DNA of 62,336 nucleotides, from assembly GCA_026225055.1 (NCBI GenBank), contig JAMFSA010000146.1, positions 1 through 62,336 of the forward strand, in the 5' to 3' direction. The DNA is from Mucilaginibacter xinganensis (lineage in GTDB: Bacteria > Bacteroidota > Bacteroidia > Sphingobacteriales > Sphingobacteriaceae). Shown here piece after piece: positions 44,679 to 53,690 of the stretch; the stretch's first letter is position 1; each line of letters begins with the position of its first letter. The position numbers and the translations under genes are program-made. Under the pieces are notes generated by a model that was given only the letters and a program-made list of their open reading frames with translations, was not told the DNA's origin and made no database searches.

Positions 44679-46415
44679 ATGGCAAAAAATGTATCCGACC
44701 AATTGGTTGAAATGCTCGTTAATGCAGGCATAAAAAGAATATACGCCGTTACCGGCGACAGCCTAAATGAAATAAATGACGCGGTAAGGCGCGAAGGCAG
44801 CATACAATGGATCCACGTTCGGCATGAGGAAGCCGGGGCTTATGCCGCGGGTGCAGAAGCACAGCTTAATGGCATTGCCTGTTGTGCTGGCAGCAGCGGG
44901 CCAGGTCATGTGCATTTGATCAACGGTTTGTATGATGCCCACCGCTCTGGCGCACCGGTTATTGCCATCGCATCCACGGTTGCCAGCTTTGAATTCGGTA
45001 CCGAATATTTCCAGGAAACCAATACCATCAAGCTCTTTGATGATTGCAGCTATTATAACCAGGTAGCTACCACACCAAAACAGTTGCCGCGTATGCTGCA
45101 ATCTGCCATACAAACGGCACTGCACCGCAAAGGCGTGGCAGTTATAGGTTTGCCGGGCGATATTACCAAAATGGATGCTGCCGAAATTGAAACATCAACC
45201 CAAAACTATAACCCAATACCTTTAATAAGGCCGAATGATGAGGACCTGCAAAAATTAGCCGCACTCATTAATCAGCATAAAAAAATAACCATTTTTTGCG
45301 GCATAGGTGCAGGCGACGCACATGATGAGGTAGTTGAGCTATCGCAAAAAATAAATGCGCCGGTAGGCTATTCCTTCCGGGCTAAGATGGAAATTCAGTA
45401 TGATAACCCGAACGAGATCGGCATGACAGGTTTATTGGGCCTGCCTGCAGCTTTCCATAGCATGCATGAAAGCGACCTGCTGATATTGCTGGGTACCGAT
45501 TTTCCTTACACGCCATTTATGCCTACCGATTGTAAAATAGTGCAGGTGGATATTAAAACCGAGCGCATCGGTCGGCGAGCTAAAGTAGATGTGGGTTTAT
45601 GCGGCTCGGTTAAGGATACTTTGGCTGCCTTGTTGCCATTGGTCGACCAAAAAACTGACGATAGCTTTGTGAAAGCGCAGTTATCGATTTATGCCGATGT
45701 AAAGGAAAAAATGCAAACCTATGTGGACGATACTGGTAAAAAAGAACTGATCCACCCTGAGTTTGTGGCCCACACGCTGGATACTTTGGCCGATGATGAT
45801 ACTATATTTACGGTTGATACAGGTATGTCGTGCGTGTGGGGATCGCGCTATATAAACGCGACAGGCAAACGCCGGATGCTGGGTTCATTCAATCATGGCT
45901 CTATGGCTAATGCCATGCCGCAGGCTGTTGGTGCTGCGCTGGCTTGTCCCGGCAGGCAGGTAATCGCGCTTTGTGGTGATGGTGGTTTATCTATGCTTTT
46001 GGGCGATTTGGCTACTATTACGCAGTATAATCTGCCTATAAAAATTATTGTATTCAACAACCGGTCATTGGGTATGGTTAAATTGGAAATGGAGGTAGCA
46101 GGCCTGCCCGACTGGCAAACCGATATGCATAACCCCGACTTTGCATTAGTAGCGCAAGCCATGGGCATGAAAGGCATCACCGTTAAAGAACCCGATGATG
46201 TAAAACAAGCTATCCGCGAGGCATTAGCTTTCAAAGGCCCGGCACTGATCAATGTATTTACTGACCCCAACGCGCTGGCTATGCCGCCCAAAATTGAGTT
46301 CGACCAGGTAAAAGGTATGGCACTATCCATGACCAAACTTATCCTCAACGGTCGTATGGAAGAAGTATTGGATACCGTAAAGGCTAATTATAAGCATTTG
46401 AAGGATGTAGTGTAA
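44679..46415 (+). CDS. Thiamine-pyrophosphate enzyme, pyruvate oxidase/dehydrogenase (PoxB)-like
   Basis: The 578-residue protein has the three-domain TPP-enzyme architecture. The activating glutamate is in VRHEEAGAYAAGAEAQL (about E50), the middle domain binds FAD in oxidases, and the C-terminal TPP motif runs from CGDGGLSMLLGDL to FNNRSLG. The ending (LNGRMEEVLDTVKANYKHL) resembles E. coli PoxB (pyruvate:quinone oxidoreductase). The possible product is acetate and CO2 with electrons to quinone. Acetolactate synthase is less likely given the ending. Confidence 0.87.
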   Translation: MAKNVSDQLVEMLVNAGIKRIYAVTGDSLNEINDAVRREGSIQWIHVRHEEAGAYAAGAEAQLNGIACCAGSSGPGHVHLINGLYDAHRSGAPVIAIASTVASFEFGTEYFQETNTIKLFDDCSYYNQVATTPKQLPRMLQSAIQTALHRKGVAVIGLPGDITKMDAAEIETSTQNYNPIPLIRPNDEDLQKLAALINQHKKITIFCGIGAGDAHDEVVELSQKINAPVGYSFRAKMEIQYDNPNEIGMTGLLGLPAAFHSMHESDLLILLGTDFPYTPFMPTDCKIVQVDIKTERIGRRAKVDVGLCGSVKDTLAALLPLVDQKTDDSFVKAQLSIYADVKEKMQTYVDDTGKKELIHPEFVAHTLDTLADDDTIFTVDTGMSCVWGSRYINATGKRRMLGSFNHGSMANAMPQAVGAALACPGRQVIALCGDGGLSMLLGDLATITQYNLPIKIIVFNNRSLGMVKLEMEVAGLPDWQTDMHNPDFALVAQAMGMKGITVKEPDDVKQAIREALAFKGPALINVFTDPNALAMPPKIEFDQVKGMALSMTKLILNGRMEEVLDTVKANYKHLKDVV

Positions 46416-46446
46416 TCCCATTTTTCTTCCTTTTATTTTTCCGCGT

Positions 46447-46529
46447 GTCATTGCGAGGTACGAAGCAATCCCCGATTAGCAGATCCGCCCTGTATAGTTA
46501 GGGATTGCCACGCGATCGCTCGCAATGAC
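46447..46529. repeat. REP pair, GTCATTGCGAG family
   Basis: GTCATTGCGAG at 46447 and its complement CTCGCAATGAC at 46519-46529 frame an inner GCAATCCC/GGGATTGC stem. Confidence 0.85.
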
Positions 46530-46555
46530 GCTTTTCTTTATAATTATCTCCCCCG

Positions 46556-46577
46556 CTGTTTGTGTTCTCACAAACAG
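46556..46577. repeat. REP palindrome, CTGTTTGTG family, copy 2
   Basis: CTGTTTGTG (46556-46564) and CACAAACAG (46569-46577) form a 9-bp stem with loop TTCT. Confidence 0.85.
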
Positions 46578-46592
46578 ATTAACTGGTTGTTT

Positions 46593-46754
46593 GTGAGGAC
46601 ACTATAGGTGTTCTGAAGATTAAAGAATGGATCATGAGGCACTCGAAACATGCGGGCAATGGCCTTTACGCTTACCCTTCGAGTGCCTCAGGGTGACCCC
46701 ACGCTCAATATTTATAATAAAAATAAATCTTCCGAACACCTATAGTGAGGACAC
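46593..46754. mobile_element. 142-bp MITE-like element inserted in a REP palindrome, with 10-bp target duplication
   Basis: The inserted DNA is 46603-46744. Its ends are inverted repeats: TATAGGTGTTCTGAAGATT (46603-46621) and the complement at 46726-46744, 18 of 19 matching. Direct repeats GTGAGGACAC flank it at 46593-46602 and 46745-46754. Removing the insert and one direct repeat restores GGTTGTTTGTGAGGACACAA (and CAACGG), the same palindrome as the copies at 19091 and 59352. The interior has a 13-bp hairpin (TGAGGCACTCGAA/TTCGAGTGCCTCA) and no gene. Confidence 0.85.
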
Positions 46755-46841
46755 AAACAACGGAAGGCGCTCATTCTTCTTTCTTCTCTTTCAAAGTAGA
46801 TTTCCATAAACCCCTGAAAAAATTTATTTTGCAGCACTTTA

Positions 46842-47411
46842 ATGAGCCTTCGGCGTACACCAATAAAACCTGCTAATCCCGACGATGATGAATTGCTGGA
46901 TAATTACCGTAAAAGCGGTGATATCGCGGTTTTGGGTAAACTTTTTGAGCGGTATATGTCGCTCATTTACGGTGTTTGTTTAAAATATTTAAAGGATGAA
47001 GAAACCGCCAAAGATGCTGTAATGGGTGTTTTTGAGGAACTGATAGTTAAAGTAAAGCAGCATGAGGTAAAGCAATTTAGAGGGTGGGTATATGTGCTTA
47101 CGCGAAATTATTGTTTGATGCAATTGCGGTCGGATAAAAAAATGGAGATGGTTGCTTTAGATGATGTTATGGAATTTACTCCCTTTTTGCATCCTGAAGA
47201 TAATAATAAGGAAGCTGCACTTATTGCTTTGGAACGATGTATGCAGCAGCTACCTGTAAAGCAAAAGGAGAGCGTAGATTTATTTTTTTTGCAGGAGAAG
47301 TGTTATAAAGAAATTACTGATATAACCGGTTTTACATTAAAAGAGGTTAAAAGTTATATACAAAATGGCAAGCGCAACCTGAAGATCTGCCTTGATAAAA
47401 ATAATGACTAA
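46842..47411 (+). CDS. RNA polymerase ECF sigma factor
   Basis: A 189-residue sigma-70 family protein. Region 2 is at about 25-95 (LFERYMSLIYGVCLKYLKDEETAKDAV), and region 4 near 130-185 (LPVKQKESVDLFFLQEKCYKEI). The final helix-turn-helix reads EITDITGFTLKEVKSYIQ. It overlaps the next gene by eight bases; that gene encodes a membrane protein with an anti-sigma-like N-terminal helix, so the pair may form a signalling unit. Confidence 0.9.
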   Translation: MSLRRTPIKPANPDDDELLDNYRKSGDIAVLGKLFERYMSLIYGVCLKYLKDEETAKDAVMGVFEELIVKVKQHEVKQFRGWVYVLTRNYCLMQLRSDKKMEMVALDDVMEFTPFLHPEDNNKEAALIALERCMQQLPVKQKESVDLFFLQEKCYKEITDITGFTLKEVKSYIQNGKRNLKICLDKNND

Positions 47412-48948
47412 GCACGAGAAGGACATATCGCAACTAAAAAAATACCTGGAGGGCAAACTCGATGCCCGCTCCATGTATGAATTGGAGCGCCGTGCCCAGG
47501 ATGATCCCTTTTTGCAGGATGCTTTGGAAGGTTATGAAAATGCAGGCAAACCGCAGGATGATAATTTGAAGGATCTTTCGCAACGCTTAAAAACAAGAAC
47601 AGAGAAAAAAGAAAGCAGGGTTATCGCCATGCGCTTTATAGCTATTGCCGCATCGGTATTACTTGTTTTATTTGCAGGGCTATTGTGGTTTATTATGCAA
47701 CGTCCTTCTCATCAGCCACAAATTGCCAAAATGCAAGTATCGCCAGCAAAAAAAACTGCTGATACTGTGTTAACTGTACCTAAGAAAAATACAGAGGTTG
47801 CTACGCTGATACAGGCAGCGCCAAAGTCGGCAGAGCATCATAAAAATGCTGCCATTGCAAAACAAAGCATTATTGGCAATGCATATGCTGATGCTGGTGT
47901 AACCGAACCTGTTGCCAGCGGCGATAAAATTGCTGAGCAAAATACTCCATCCGCAGAGACATTTAAATCAAATGCCAAGGATTCAACTCCGTTAAATGAA
48001 GCTGTTGTAATGGATTACTCTGCCCAGCAACTAACCGGTAAGGTGGCAGGTGTAATCGCAACTCCGGGAAAAAGCATTACAGGGTTGGTACGAGATGCAA
48101 CCGGCCCGTTGGGTGGAGTTGTTCTTAGTATAAACGGTACTTCCATTAGTACCTTAACCAATAACCAGGGTTATTTTGTACTTCAGCAAGTTCCCTACAA
48201 ATCAACATTGGATATAACCTATCCGGGGTATAACGCTAAACATATCATGATCAAAAAACAGGATTCGTTGATCATTGCTATGCAACCTACCAACAATAAC
48301 GCGCTTGCAGATGTTGTAACAACTGCTTACGGCGTTCAAAAAAAGACGGCTTTTATAGGGAGTTCTTCTGCAGCGAATGCTAAACAAGTAGTCGAGAAGC
48401 CCGTAAAAGGCCTGGTAAAAGATGAGACAGGACAACCCATACCCGGCGCTACTGTAAAAATTAAGGGCACAAGTATAGCCGTTGTGACGGACATGAACGG
48501 AAAGTTCGCGCTGCCAGCGTCTGCCATCGGATCAGCTGTGGAGATTGCCTATATTGGGTATGAAAATAAAGTAGTAATAGCTAAAAAAACAGACTCGCTT
48601 ATTGTTGCATTGCGGCCGAATGGTAATTCGCTGGCTGAAGTTGTAATAACCGGGCCTGGCAACGAACAGCAGCAATTATTTGCACGCCCTGCCGGCGGAT
48701 GGGATGACTTTAATAAATATTTAAAAGAAAGCGCTATATCGCCAGATGGCAAAACCGGTACCGTAAAAGTGTCGTTTACTGTAAATCCCGATAATTCGCT
48801 TAGCGGTTTTAAAGTGCTCAAAGGCATCAGCGCAAAAACTGATACTGCCGCTGTTGAACTGATCAGGAACGGGCCGGAATGGCTTAGAAATAGTAATAAT
48901 AAGGCGGAGAAAGTAAAGGTGAGGATTAAGTTTGAGGTGAAGAAATAA
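47404..48948 (+). CDS. Membrane protein with anti-sigma-like N-terminus, two CarboxypepD_reg-like domains and a TonB_C-like end
   Basis: A 514-residue protein from the ATG at 47404. The cytoplasmic part (1-76) carries LKKYLEGKLDARSMYELERR and DDPFLQDALEGYE, as in anti-sigma partners of Bacteroidota ECF factors. A membrane helix spans about 77-98. The periplasmic part has carboxypeptidase-regulatory-like domains at about 222-295 and 333-405 and a TonB C-terminal-like domain at 429-514. Between the domains, VVTTAYGVQKK resembles the SusC signature. It overlaps the sigma gene by eight bases; a direct sigma interaction is inferred. Confidence 0.8.
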   Translation: MTKHEKDISQLKKYLEGKLDARSMYELERRAQDDPFLQDALEGYENAGKPQDDNLKDLSQRLKTRTEKKESRVIAMRFIAIAASVLLVLFAGLLWFIMQRPSHQPQIAKMQVSPAKKTADTVLTVPKKNTEVATLIQAAPKSAEHHKNAAIAKQSIIGNAYADAGVTEPVASGDKIAEQNTPSAETFKSNAKDSTPLNEAVVMDYSAQQLTGKVAGVIATPGKSITGLVRDATGPLGGVVLSINGTSISTLTNNQGYFVLQQVPYKSTLDITYPGYNAKHIMIKKQDSLIIAMQPTNNNALADVVTTAYGVQKKTAFIGSSSAANAKQVVEKPVKGLVKDETGQPIPGATVKIKGTSIAVVTDMNGKFALPASAIGSAVEIAYIGYENKVVIAKKTDSLIVALRPNGNSLAEVVITGPGNEQQQLFARPAGGWDDFNKYLKESAISPDGKTGTVKVSFTVNPDNSLSGFKVLKGISAKTDTAAVELIRNGPEWLRNSNNKAEKVKVRIKFEVKK

Positions 48949-48989
48949 TAGAATTATTATATATTAGTCACTATCTAAACCAATAAAAA

Positions 48990-49484
48990 ATGAATAACCA
49001 AAACCTGCCTCAAACTCCAAAAACTTTTGTAAGAACTATTACTATTATTCACTTGGCTATGCTATTAGGCCAGGTATTATTTGTTGTAGTGGCATATTCA
49101 ATCACCAAAAGCACTACAATAGATATTAAAAACACCAAAGATCCTTTTCTTTTTGTAGTGCCGATAATGGCTATCGGCTGTTTTATAGCTTCTATTTTTG
49201 TATTCAAATCCCAAATAAATGTGGCTGCAAATAAGCCTACGCTGAAGGGAAAATTAATGGCCTACCAAACTGCCTTAATTATACAGGTTGCCTTGCTGCA
49301 AGGCGCATCATTATTTGGGATAGTTGTTTATGAGATCACCCGGAATTTCTTTTACCTGTTGATCTCCATCCTGATCATTCTATATTTTATCATCATACGC
49401 CCAACTAAAGACAAGATCACAGAAAACCTGAATTTGGATTATGAAGATAAAATGGCGTTTGATAGTGAGGATGTATTGGTGTAA
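48990..49484 (+). CDS. Four-helix membrane protein of unknown function
   Basis: A 164-residue protein with four hydrophobic segments (about 20-42, 53-72, 92-112, 118-137) and an acidic C-terminal tail (LDYEDKMAFDSEDVLV). I recognise no domain. It follows the sigma factor/anti-sigma pair by 41 bases on the same strand, so it may belong to their transcript. Confidence 0.7.
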   Translation: MNNQNLPQTPKTFVRTITIIHLAMLLGQVLFVVVAYSITKSTTIDIKNTKDPFLFVVPIMAIGCFIASIFVFKSQINVAANKPTLKGKLMAYQTALIIQVALLQGASLFGIVVYEITRNFFYLLISILIILYFIIIRPTKDKITENLNLDYEDKMAFDSEDVLV

Positions 49485-49544
49485 GTGCCCAAACACCAAA
49501 GCCATGCTGTCCGCTGGTTGGCGGACGGCATGACATTTTTGTAG

Positions 49545-50261
49545 TTATTTAACCGCCTGATCGGCAAAAGAAAATGCCTTTTGCATCAATGGGGTTGAGC
49601 GCACTGATATATCCTTACGGATTTTAAGCTCTTCCAGGGCTATCTCCACAAAAATACCGTCAATGGCCCTTTGGGTTGCATAATTACTAATGTCAGGGTC
49701 AAGATGCGAAACGAACGGCAATTTATTGTATTCCTGCGCGGCATCGCCATAATATTTGGTAGCGCCTACTTTATTTAAGCTGGTTTGTATAATAGGTTTA
49801 AACTTAGCTGCCAATTGGGCACTGGTTACTTTTCTGAAATATTGTGTAGCCGCATCTTGTCCGCCGGTAAGTATATGAGTGGCATCGCTTATGCTCATAT
49901 GTTTTATGGCATCAACAAAAATAGGCTCGGCCTGCTTGGCCGCATCCTCAGCAGCGCGGTTAAGCGATAAAATAACATTATCGCAAAGCTTATTAAGGCC
50001 CAGGCTTCTGAGTGTTTTTTCGGCTTTTTGCGCCTGCGGCGGAAATAATATTTTAACAGCAGCATTACCAAAAAAACCGTTAACAGCCGATAATTGGGTA
50101 GTGCTTTTAGCAGTGCCTTGTAAAAGTGCATCCTTTATACCACCTGCCATATCTAATAACGATGGTGTACCCTGCGCGCATGCCTGCGTGCTGCGGGTTA
50201 AGGTTTCAAAACTAAACAGGGATAAACAAACAATAGGTAATACTATCAGCATTTTTTTCAT
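49545..50261 (-). CDS. DUF4197 secreted protein
   Basis: The 238-residue protein has a signal peptide and a mostly helical DUF4197 domain: GIKDALLQGTAKSTTQL after the leader, KSLGLNKLCDNVI-like segment (RSLGLNKLCDNVI) near 90, DATHILTGGQDAATQYF near 138 and AIDGIFVEIALEELKIR near the end. The family is widespread in Bacteroidota and Proteobacteria and has no assigned biochemical role. It is a single gene. Confidence 0.88.
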   Translation of the reverse strand: MKKMLIVLPIVCLSLFSFETLTRSTQACAQGTPSLLDMAGGIKDALLQGTAKSTTQLSAVNGFFGNAAVKILFPPQAQKAEKTLRSLGLNKLCDNVILSLNRAAEDAAKQAEPIFVDAIKHMSISDATHILTGGQDAATQYFRKVTSAQLAAKFKPIIQTSLNKVGATKYYGDAAQEYNKLPFVSHLDPDISNYATQRAIDGIFVEIALEELKIRKDISVRSTPLMQKAFSFADQAVK

Positions 50262-50580
50262 GAGGCCAATTTAATGAAAAGGATTTTGTAAGAAAAAATA
50301 AATCAAAGCAAATAGTGTAAATGAGTAGTTATGTGTAGGGATACTTGATTTTATTGGTTCATTTTTTAATGTCTCATGAATCGGTAAACATGGTAACTAT
50401 GTACCGGCTGTTTCTCACGATAATAACTGGGGTGCTTTAGAAAAATGATATTCAGACTTTAATTTTAAGGTAGATAGTTCTGTGCTATCAAATTAGAATT
50501 ATTATTTTCGCAACTATTAATATACCGGAATATGCATATTATATAATATTATATATCTGTAACCGGTTATAACAGTGCAT
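50262..50580. other. Intergenic region, no gene seen
   Basis: About 310 AT-rich bases between divergent genes. No repeat family, terminator or open frame of note. It probably holds the promoters of the DUF4197 gene and the beta-barrel gene. Confidence 0.5.
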
Positions 50581-51837
50581 ATGAGGCCCTACCTTACGTT
50601 AAGCTTACTTACTGGTATTTTATTATTAAGCGCAATTGCATTTGCACAGCAAACGCCGCAGGGTATCCCGCTTAAAAAATTAATGCCAGAGAGGCAGTCA
50701 AATAGGCCTGCTGATACGGCGACTGTAAAAGGCGTCCCCCAAAAAGATCTTTCGGATGTGATCAGGGAGTTGTTCAATGGCAAAGCAACATCCGAGGTTG
50801 ATTCCATAACCACCAAACCCCAGATCTCCGTAGTACCGGCTATCGGTTACACCTTGGTATCGCGTTTGGCATTGGTATTATCTGGCAATGTGGCTTTCAG
50901 AACGGGGCCAAATTCAAGGATATCAACCATAGTAGCTAGTACCAGCTATACTCAAAATAAACAGTTTACCCTGCCCGTACAAACCAATATATGGTCAAAG
51001 GATAATCAGTGGGATTTTGTTGGTGATTACCGTTTTCTGAAATATCCGCAGGATACTTACGGATTGGGCAGCAGTTCAAAATTAACAGATGCCGACCCTA
51101 TGGATTATTATTTTGTACGCTTATACGAAATAGTATTACGGCACATCGGCGGAAATTTTTATGCGGGTATGGGATACATATTTGATGATCATTATGACAT
51201 ATCGCAAACAGGTAATAATAATGGTAAAATATCCGACTATACTTTATATGGTACTCAAACCCATACGGTATCATCAGGGTTTACAGTTAACGGCTTGTTC
51301 GACTCGCGCGACAATGCAATCAACCCTACTGTAGGTGGCTATGCAAATATAGAGTACCGTACCAGTACCAAATTTACCGGTAGTACCAGCAACTGGCATT
51401 CTTTAGTTATTGACGCGCGCAAATATTTCAGATTTCCCGAAGGTTCAGATAATATACTTGCCTTATGGAGTTATGACTGGTTTATATTAACCGGCAAACC
51501 GGGCTACCTGGATTTACCAAGCACTGCCTGGGATGCCAATTCGGCTACCGGCAGGGGATATATACAGGGCAGGTTCAGGGGGTCACAAATGGTATATGCC
51601 GAAAGTGAATACCGCTTTAAACTAACTGCTAATGGTTTATTGGGTGGTGTTGTTTTTTTTAACGCGGAATCGTTATCGGCTGATCAGGGTACACATTTGC
51701 AAGCCATACAACCGGGTTACGGGCCGGGCCTGCGTGTTAAACTCAATAAAATATCAAAAACCAATATCACCATTGATTATGGTTTCGGTAGTCAGGGTTC
51801 AAGGGGTTTATTTATTGATGTAGGAGAAAATTTTTAA
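50581..51837 (+). CDS. BamA/TamA-like outer-membrane beta-barrel protein
   Basis: The 418-residue protein starts at the ATG 50581 (a GTG two codons earlier is less likely) with a signal peptide ending IAFAQQ. The rest is amphipathic strands, beginning ISVVPAIGYTLVSRLALVLSG and ending ITIDYGFGSQGSRGLFIDVGENF (in two pieces), as in the surface-antigen barrel of the Omp85 family. No POTRA domains precede the barrel, so it is not BamA itself. Its cargo or role is unknown. Confidence 0.83.
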   Translation: MRPYLTLSLLTGILLLSAIAFAQQTPQGIPLKKLMPERQSNRPADTATVKGVPQKDLSDVIRELFNGKATSEVDSITTKPQISVVPAIGYTLVSRLALVLSGNVAFRTGPNSRISTIVASTSYTQNKQFTLPVQTNIWSKDNQWDFVGDYRFLKYPQDTYGLGSSSKLTDADPMDYYFVRLYEIVLRHIGGNFYAGMGYIFDDHYDISQTGNNNGKISDYTLYGTQTHTVSSGFTVNGLFDSRDNAINPTVGGYANIEYRTSTKFTGSTSNWHSLVIDARKYFRFPEGSDNILALWSYDWFILTGKPGYLDLPSTAWDANSATGRGYIQGRFRGSQMVYAESEYRFKLTANGLLGGVVFFNAESLSADQGTHLQAIQPGYGPGLRVKLNKISKTNITIDYGFGSQGSRGLFIDVGENF

Positions 51838-51846
51838 GGCTTATAT

Positions 51847-52395
51847 TTAGCTCCCCGCAGGCATATATTCCATTCGTTTCTGAAAATAAGCATTCCAGCT
51901 ATTTTGCTGCTCGCGATTTACCATATGCTGGGTATCCGTATCATAGTCCTCATTAAGCTGTTTGTATTTAGCATCTATGCGGTTAAAGATCTGCTGCGCT
52001 ACGTATTGGTAATCCGACTGGAAAATTGTTTTGCTTACCGCGCGCAATAACTCCTGCTGCTCCATATAGGCTATAAAATAATGCCCTTGTTCGTGCCTTA
52101 ATACTTCGGATAGCATTTCAGGCGATGTAATTTTGTCCTTATCCATCCACGACCTGTTCCTGTTCATCAGCAACCTGATATGAAAATTTAGCTGATAATA
52201 GCCACGCTGATGAGTAGCCTCGTAACGAAAATCAATACTGCAATTGGTATAGGCAATAACGCCATCGCCATTTGAATGCGGCACACCCTGAAAATCATTA
52301 ATAGTTAACTGGTGATAATCCTGCGCTGTTACCTTTTGCCCTAAAAAAAGGCACAAGGCAACAACACATATCACCCTAAATAAGGGGTATTTCAT
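51847..52395 (-). CDS. DUF922-family predicted zinc metalloprotease, secreted
   Basis: A 182-residue protein with a signal peptide ending KVTAQ. It contains a zinc-protease-type H101-E-x-x-H105 in RHEQGHYFIAY, within the DUF922 region. Substrates are unknown. It is downstream of the SPFH gene on the same strand, 19 bases after its stop, which suggests co-transcription. Confidence 0.82.
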   Translation of the reverse strand: MKYPLFRVICVVALCLFLGQKVTAQDYHQLTINDFQGVPHSNGDGVIAYTNCSIDFRYEATHQRGYYQLNFHIRLLMNRNRSWMDKDKITSPEMLSEVLRHEQGHYFIAYMEQQELLRAVSKTIFQSDYQYVAQQIFNRIDAKYKQLNEDYDTDTQHMVNREQQNSWNAYFQKRMEYMPAGS

Positions 52396-52414
52396 TTACT
52401 GATAACGTGGATCT

Positions 52415-53356
52415 TTATTTACTTTTTGACTTATCAGCGTGCAAAAGGTTTAAGCTCATCATCTCTTTCATGGTTTGCTGCATAGCATCTGTTGAACCAT
52501 CAAGGAAAATAACGTTACCCTGTGAGTTTTCGGCAAAATGTTTAATAGATTCTGTCCACATGGTAAACAGGATAACAGAGGTATCCATGTGCGCGTCCTG
52601 CATTTCTTTAGCGGCAACGCTCATACCTTTGGCAACTTCCTGGCGGAATAAAGCCACACCCTGGCCGCGTAATTGTGATGCCTGGCGCTCAGCCTCAGCC
52701 GAGATCTTGATCGCGTTACCCTCGGCTTCTGCAGCTTTGGTTTTGGTGATCAATAATGCCTGTCCTTCGTTCTCGGCGGCAGCTTTAAGGTTATTTGAAG
52801 CCACTACCTGGCTCATTGATTTCATGATGATGTCATCAAAAGTAATATCGTTGAGTTGCAGATCCTGTAAATGGTAACCCCAGTTTTCCAATATCTGGTC
52901 CAGTTGTTCTTTTACGTGTTCCACAATATCACGGCGCAAAACGAGTACCTCGGCCTGGCGCTTGGTGGCCACAAAAGCACGGATAGAACCTTCAACGGTA
53001 CGGATCAGCGCCTGCATCAGGTTACGCTCATCAACAAATTTAAAGGCTACGTTTTTAATGATCTCTTCGGATTGGTCCAATACCGAATAAAGCAGCATCG
53101 CCTTAAAATAAACATTGGCCTGGTCGAAAGTAACGGCCTGGAACTCCAGTTCTACAGAACGGTTCTGGATAGATATTCTTGAATAGATATTTTCGATAAG
53201 AGGCAGCTTAAAGTTTAAACCCGGCGATAGTATGCGGCGGTATTTGCCGAATACAGTAACTACGGCAATAGTGCCCTGTTTTACAGTCACAAATGAACTG
53301 AATAAAATGATGATCAGAATAAAAACAACAATAGAAAAGCCTATTTCAGGTGTCAT
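52415..53356 (-). CDS. SPFH/Band 7 domain membrane protein
   Basis: A 313-residue prohibitin-like protein: an N-terminal membrane helix (about 6-26), the SPFH domain (about 25-190, with VTVFGKYRRILSPGLNFKLP), and a helical region rich in A, E and K (about 190-260) typical of coiled-coil oligomerisation. Such proteins scaffold membrane microdomains and modulate proteases. The downstream gene encodes a putative metalloprotease, which fits the theme of SPFH proteins controlling proteolysis, though the compartments may differ. Confidence 0.9.
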   Translation of the reverse strand: MTPEIGFSIVVFILIIILFSSFVTVKQGTIAVVTVFGKYRRILSPGLNFKLPLIENIYSRISIQNRSVELEFQAVTFDQANVYFKAMLLYSVLDQSEEIIKNVAFKFVDERNLMQALIRTVEGSIRAFVATKRQAEVLVLRRDIVEHVKEQLDQILENWGYHLQDLQLNDITFDDIIMKSMSQVVASNNLKAAAENEGQALLITKTKAAEAEGNAIKISAEAERQASQLRGQGVALFRQEVAKGMSVAAKEMQDAHMDTSVILFTMWTESIKHFAENSQGNVIFLDGSTDAMQQTMKEMMSLNLLHADKSKSK

Positions 53357-53451
53357 GATGGGTTAAGTTTAATGAAATAAATATAGAACTAATTATTGGT
53401 GTGTTATTTGTTTTTTAAAAAATGCTCATAATAAACAGAGCATCTAAATCT

Positions 53452-53637
53452 ATGAACTTAAAACGTACTTTCGGCGCTATACTTACCGTACTTGGTATTA
53501 TAGGGCTAATTTATGCAGGTATCAGTGTTATACAGCATTCAGGCAATGCAACTACCATGATTGTGGTAAGCTTAATATCTTTATTATTCTTTTTTTCGGG
53601 GATCAGTTTGGTGAGGAATACGAAGGATGAGGCGTAG
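53452..53637 (+). CDS. Small two-helix membrane protein
   Basis: From the ATG at 53452 a 61-residue protein with two membrane segments (FGAILTVLGIIGLIYAGISV and TTMIVVSLISLLFFFSGISL) and a charged tail. An earlier ATG at 53422 is possible. I recognise no family by motif; similar short proteins are common in Bacteroidota. The gene ends just before the RAYT element. Confidence 0.65.
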   Translation: MNLKRTFGAILTVLGIIGLIYAGISVIQHSGNATTMIVVSLISLLFFFSGISLVRNTKDEA

Positions 53638-53641
53638 AGAT

Positions 53642-53688
53642 ATTTCCTGCATAGCGATGGGTTTCAAACCCATCGCTATGCAGGAAAT
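53642..53688. repeat. Perfect REP hairpin left of the HUH transposase
   Basis: Arm ATTTCCTGCATAGCGATGGG plus TTT (53642-53664) is perfectly complementary to 53666-53688 around a single C. The core ATAGCGATGGG...CCCATCGCTAT is shared with three other copies; the outer arm ATTTCCTGC is unique to this one. Confidence 0.92.
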
Positions 53689-53690
53689 GA

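Noticed and set aside
46627..46809. A 60-codon frame near 46.7 kb
   Set aside because: It lies across the MITE-like element and its hairpin, with no homology features.
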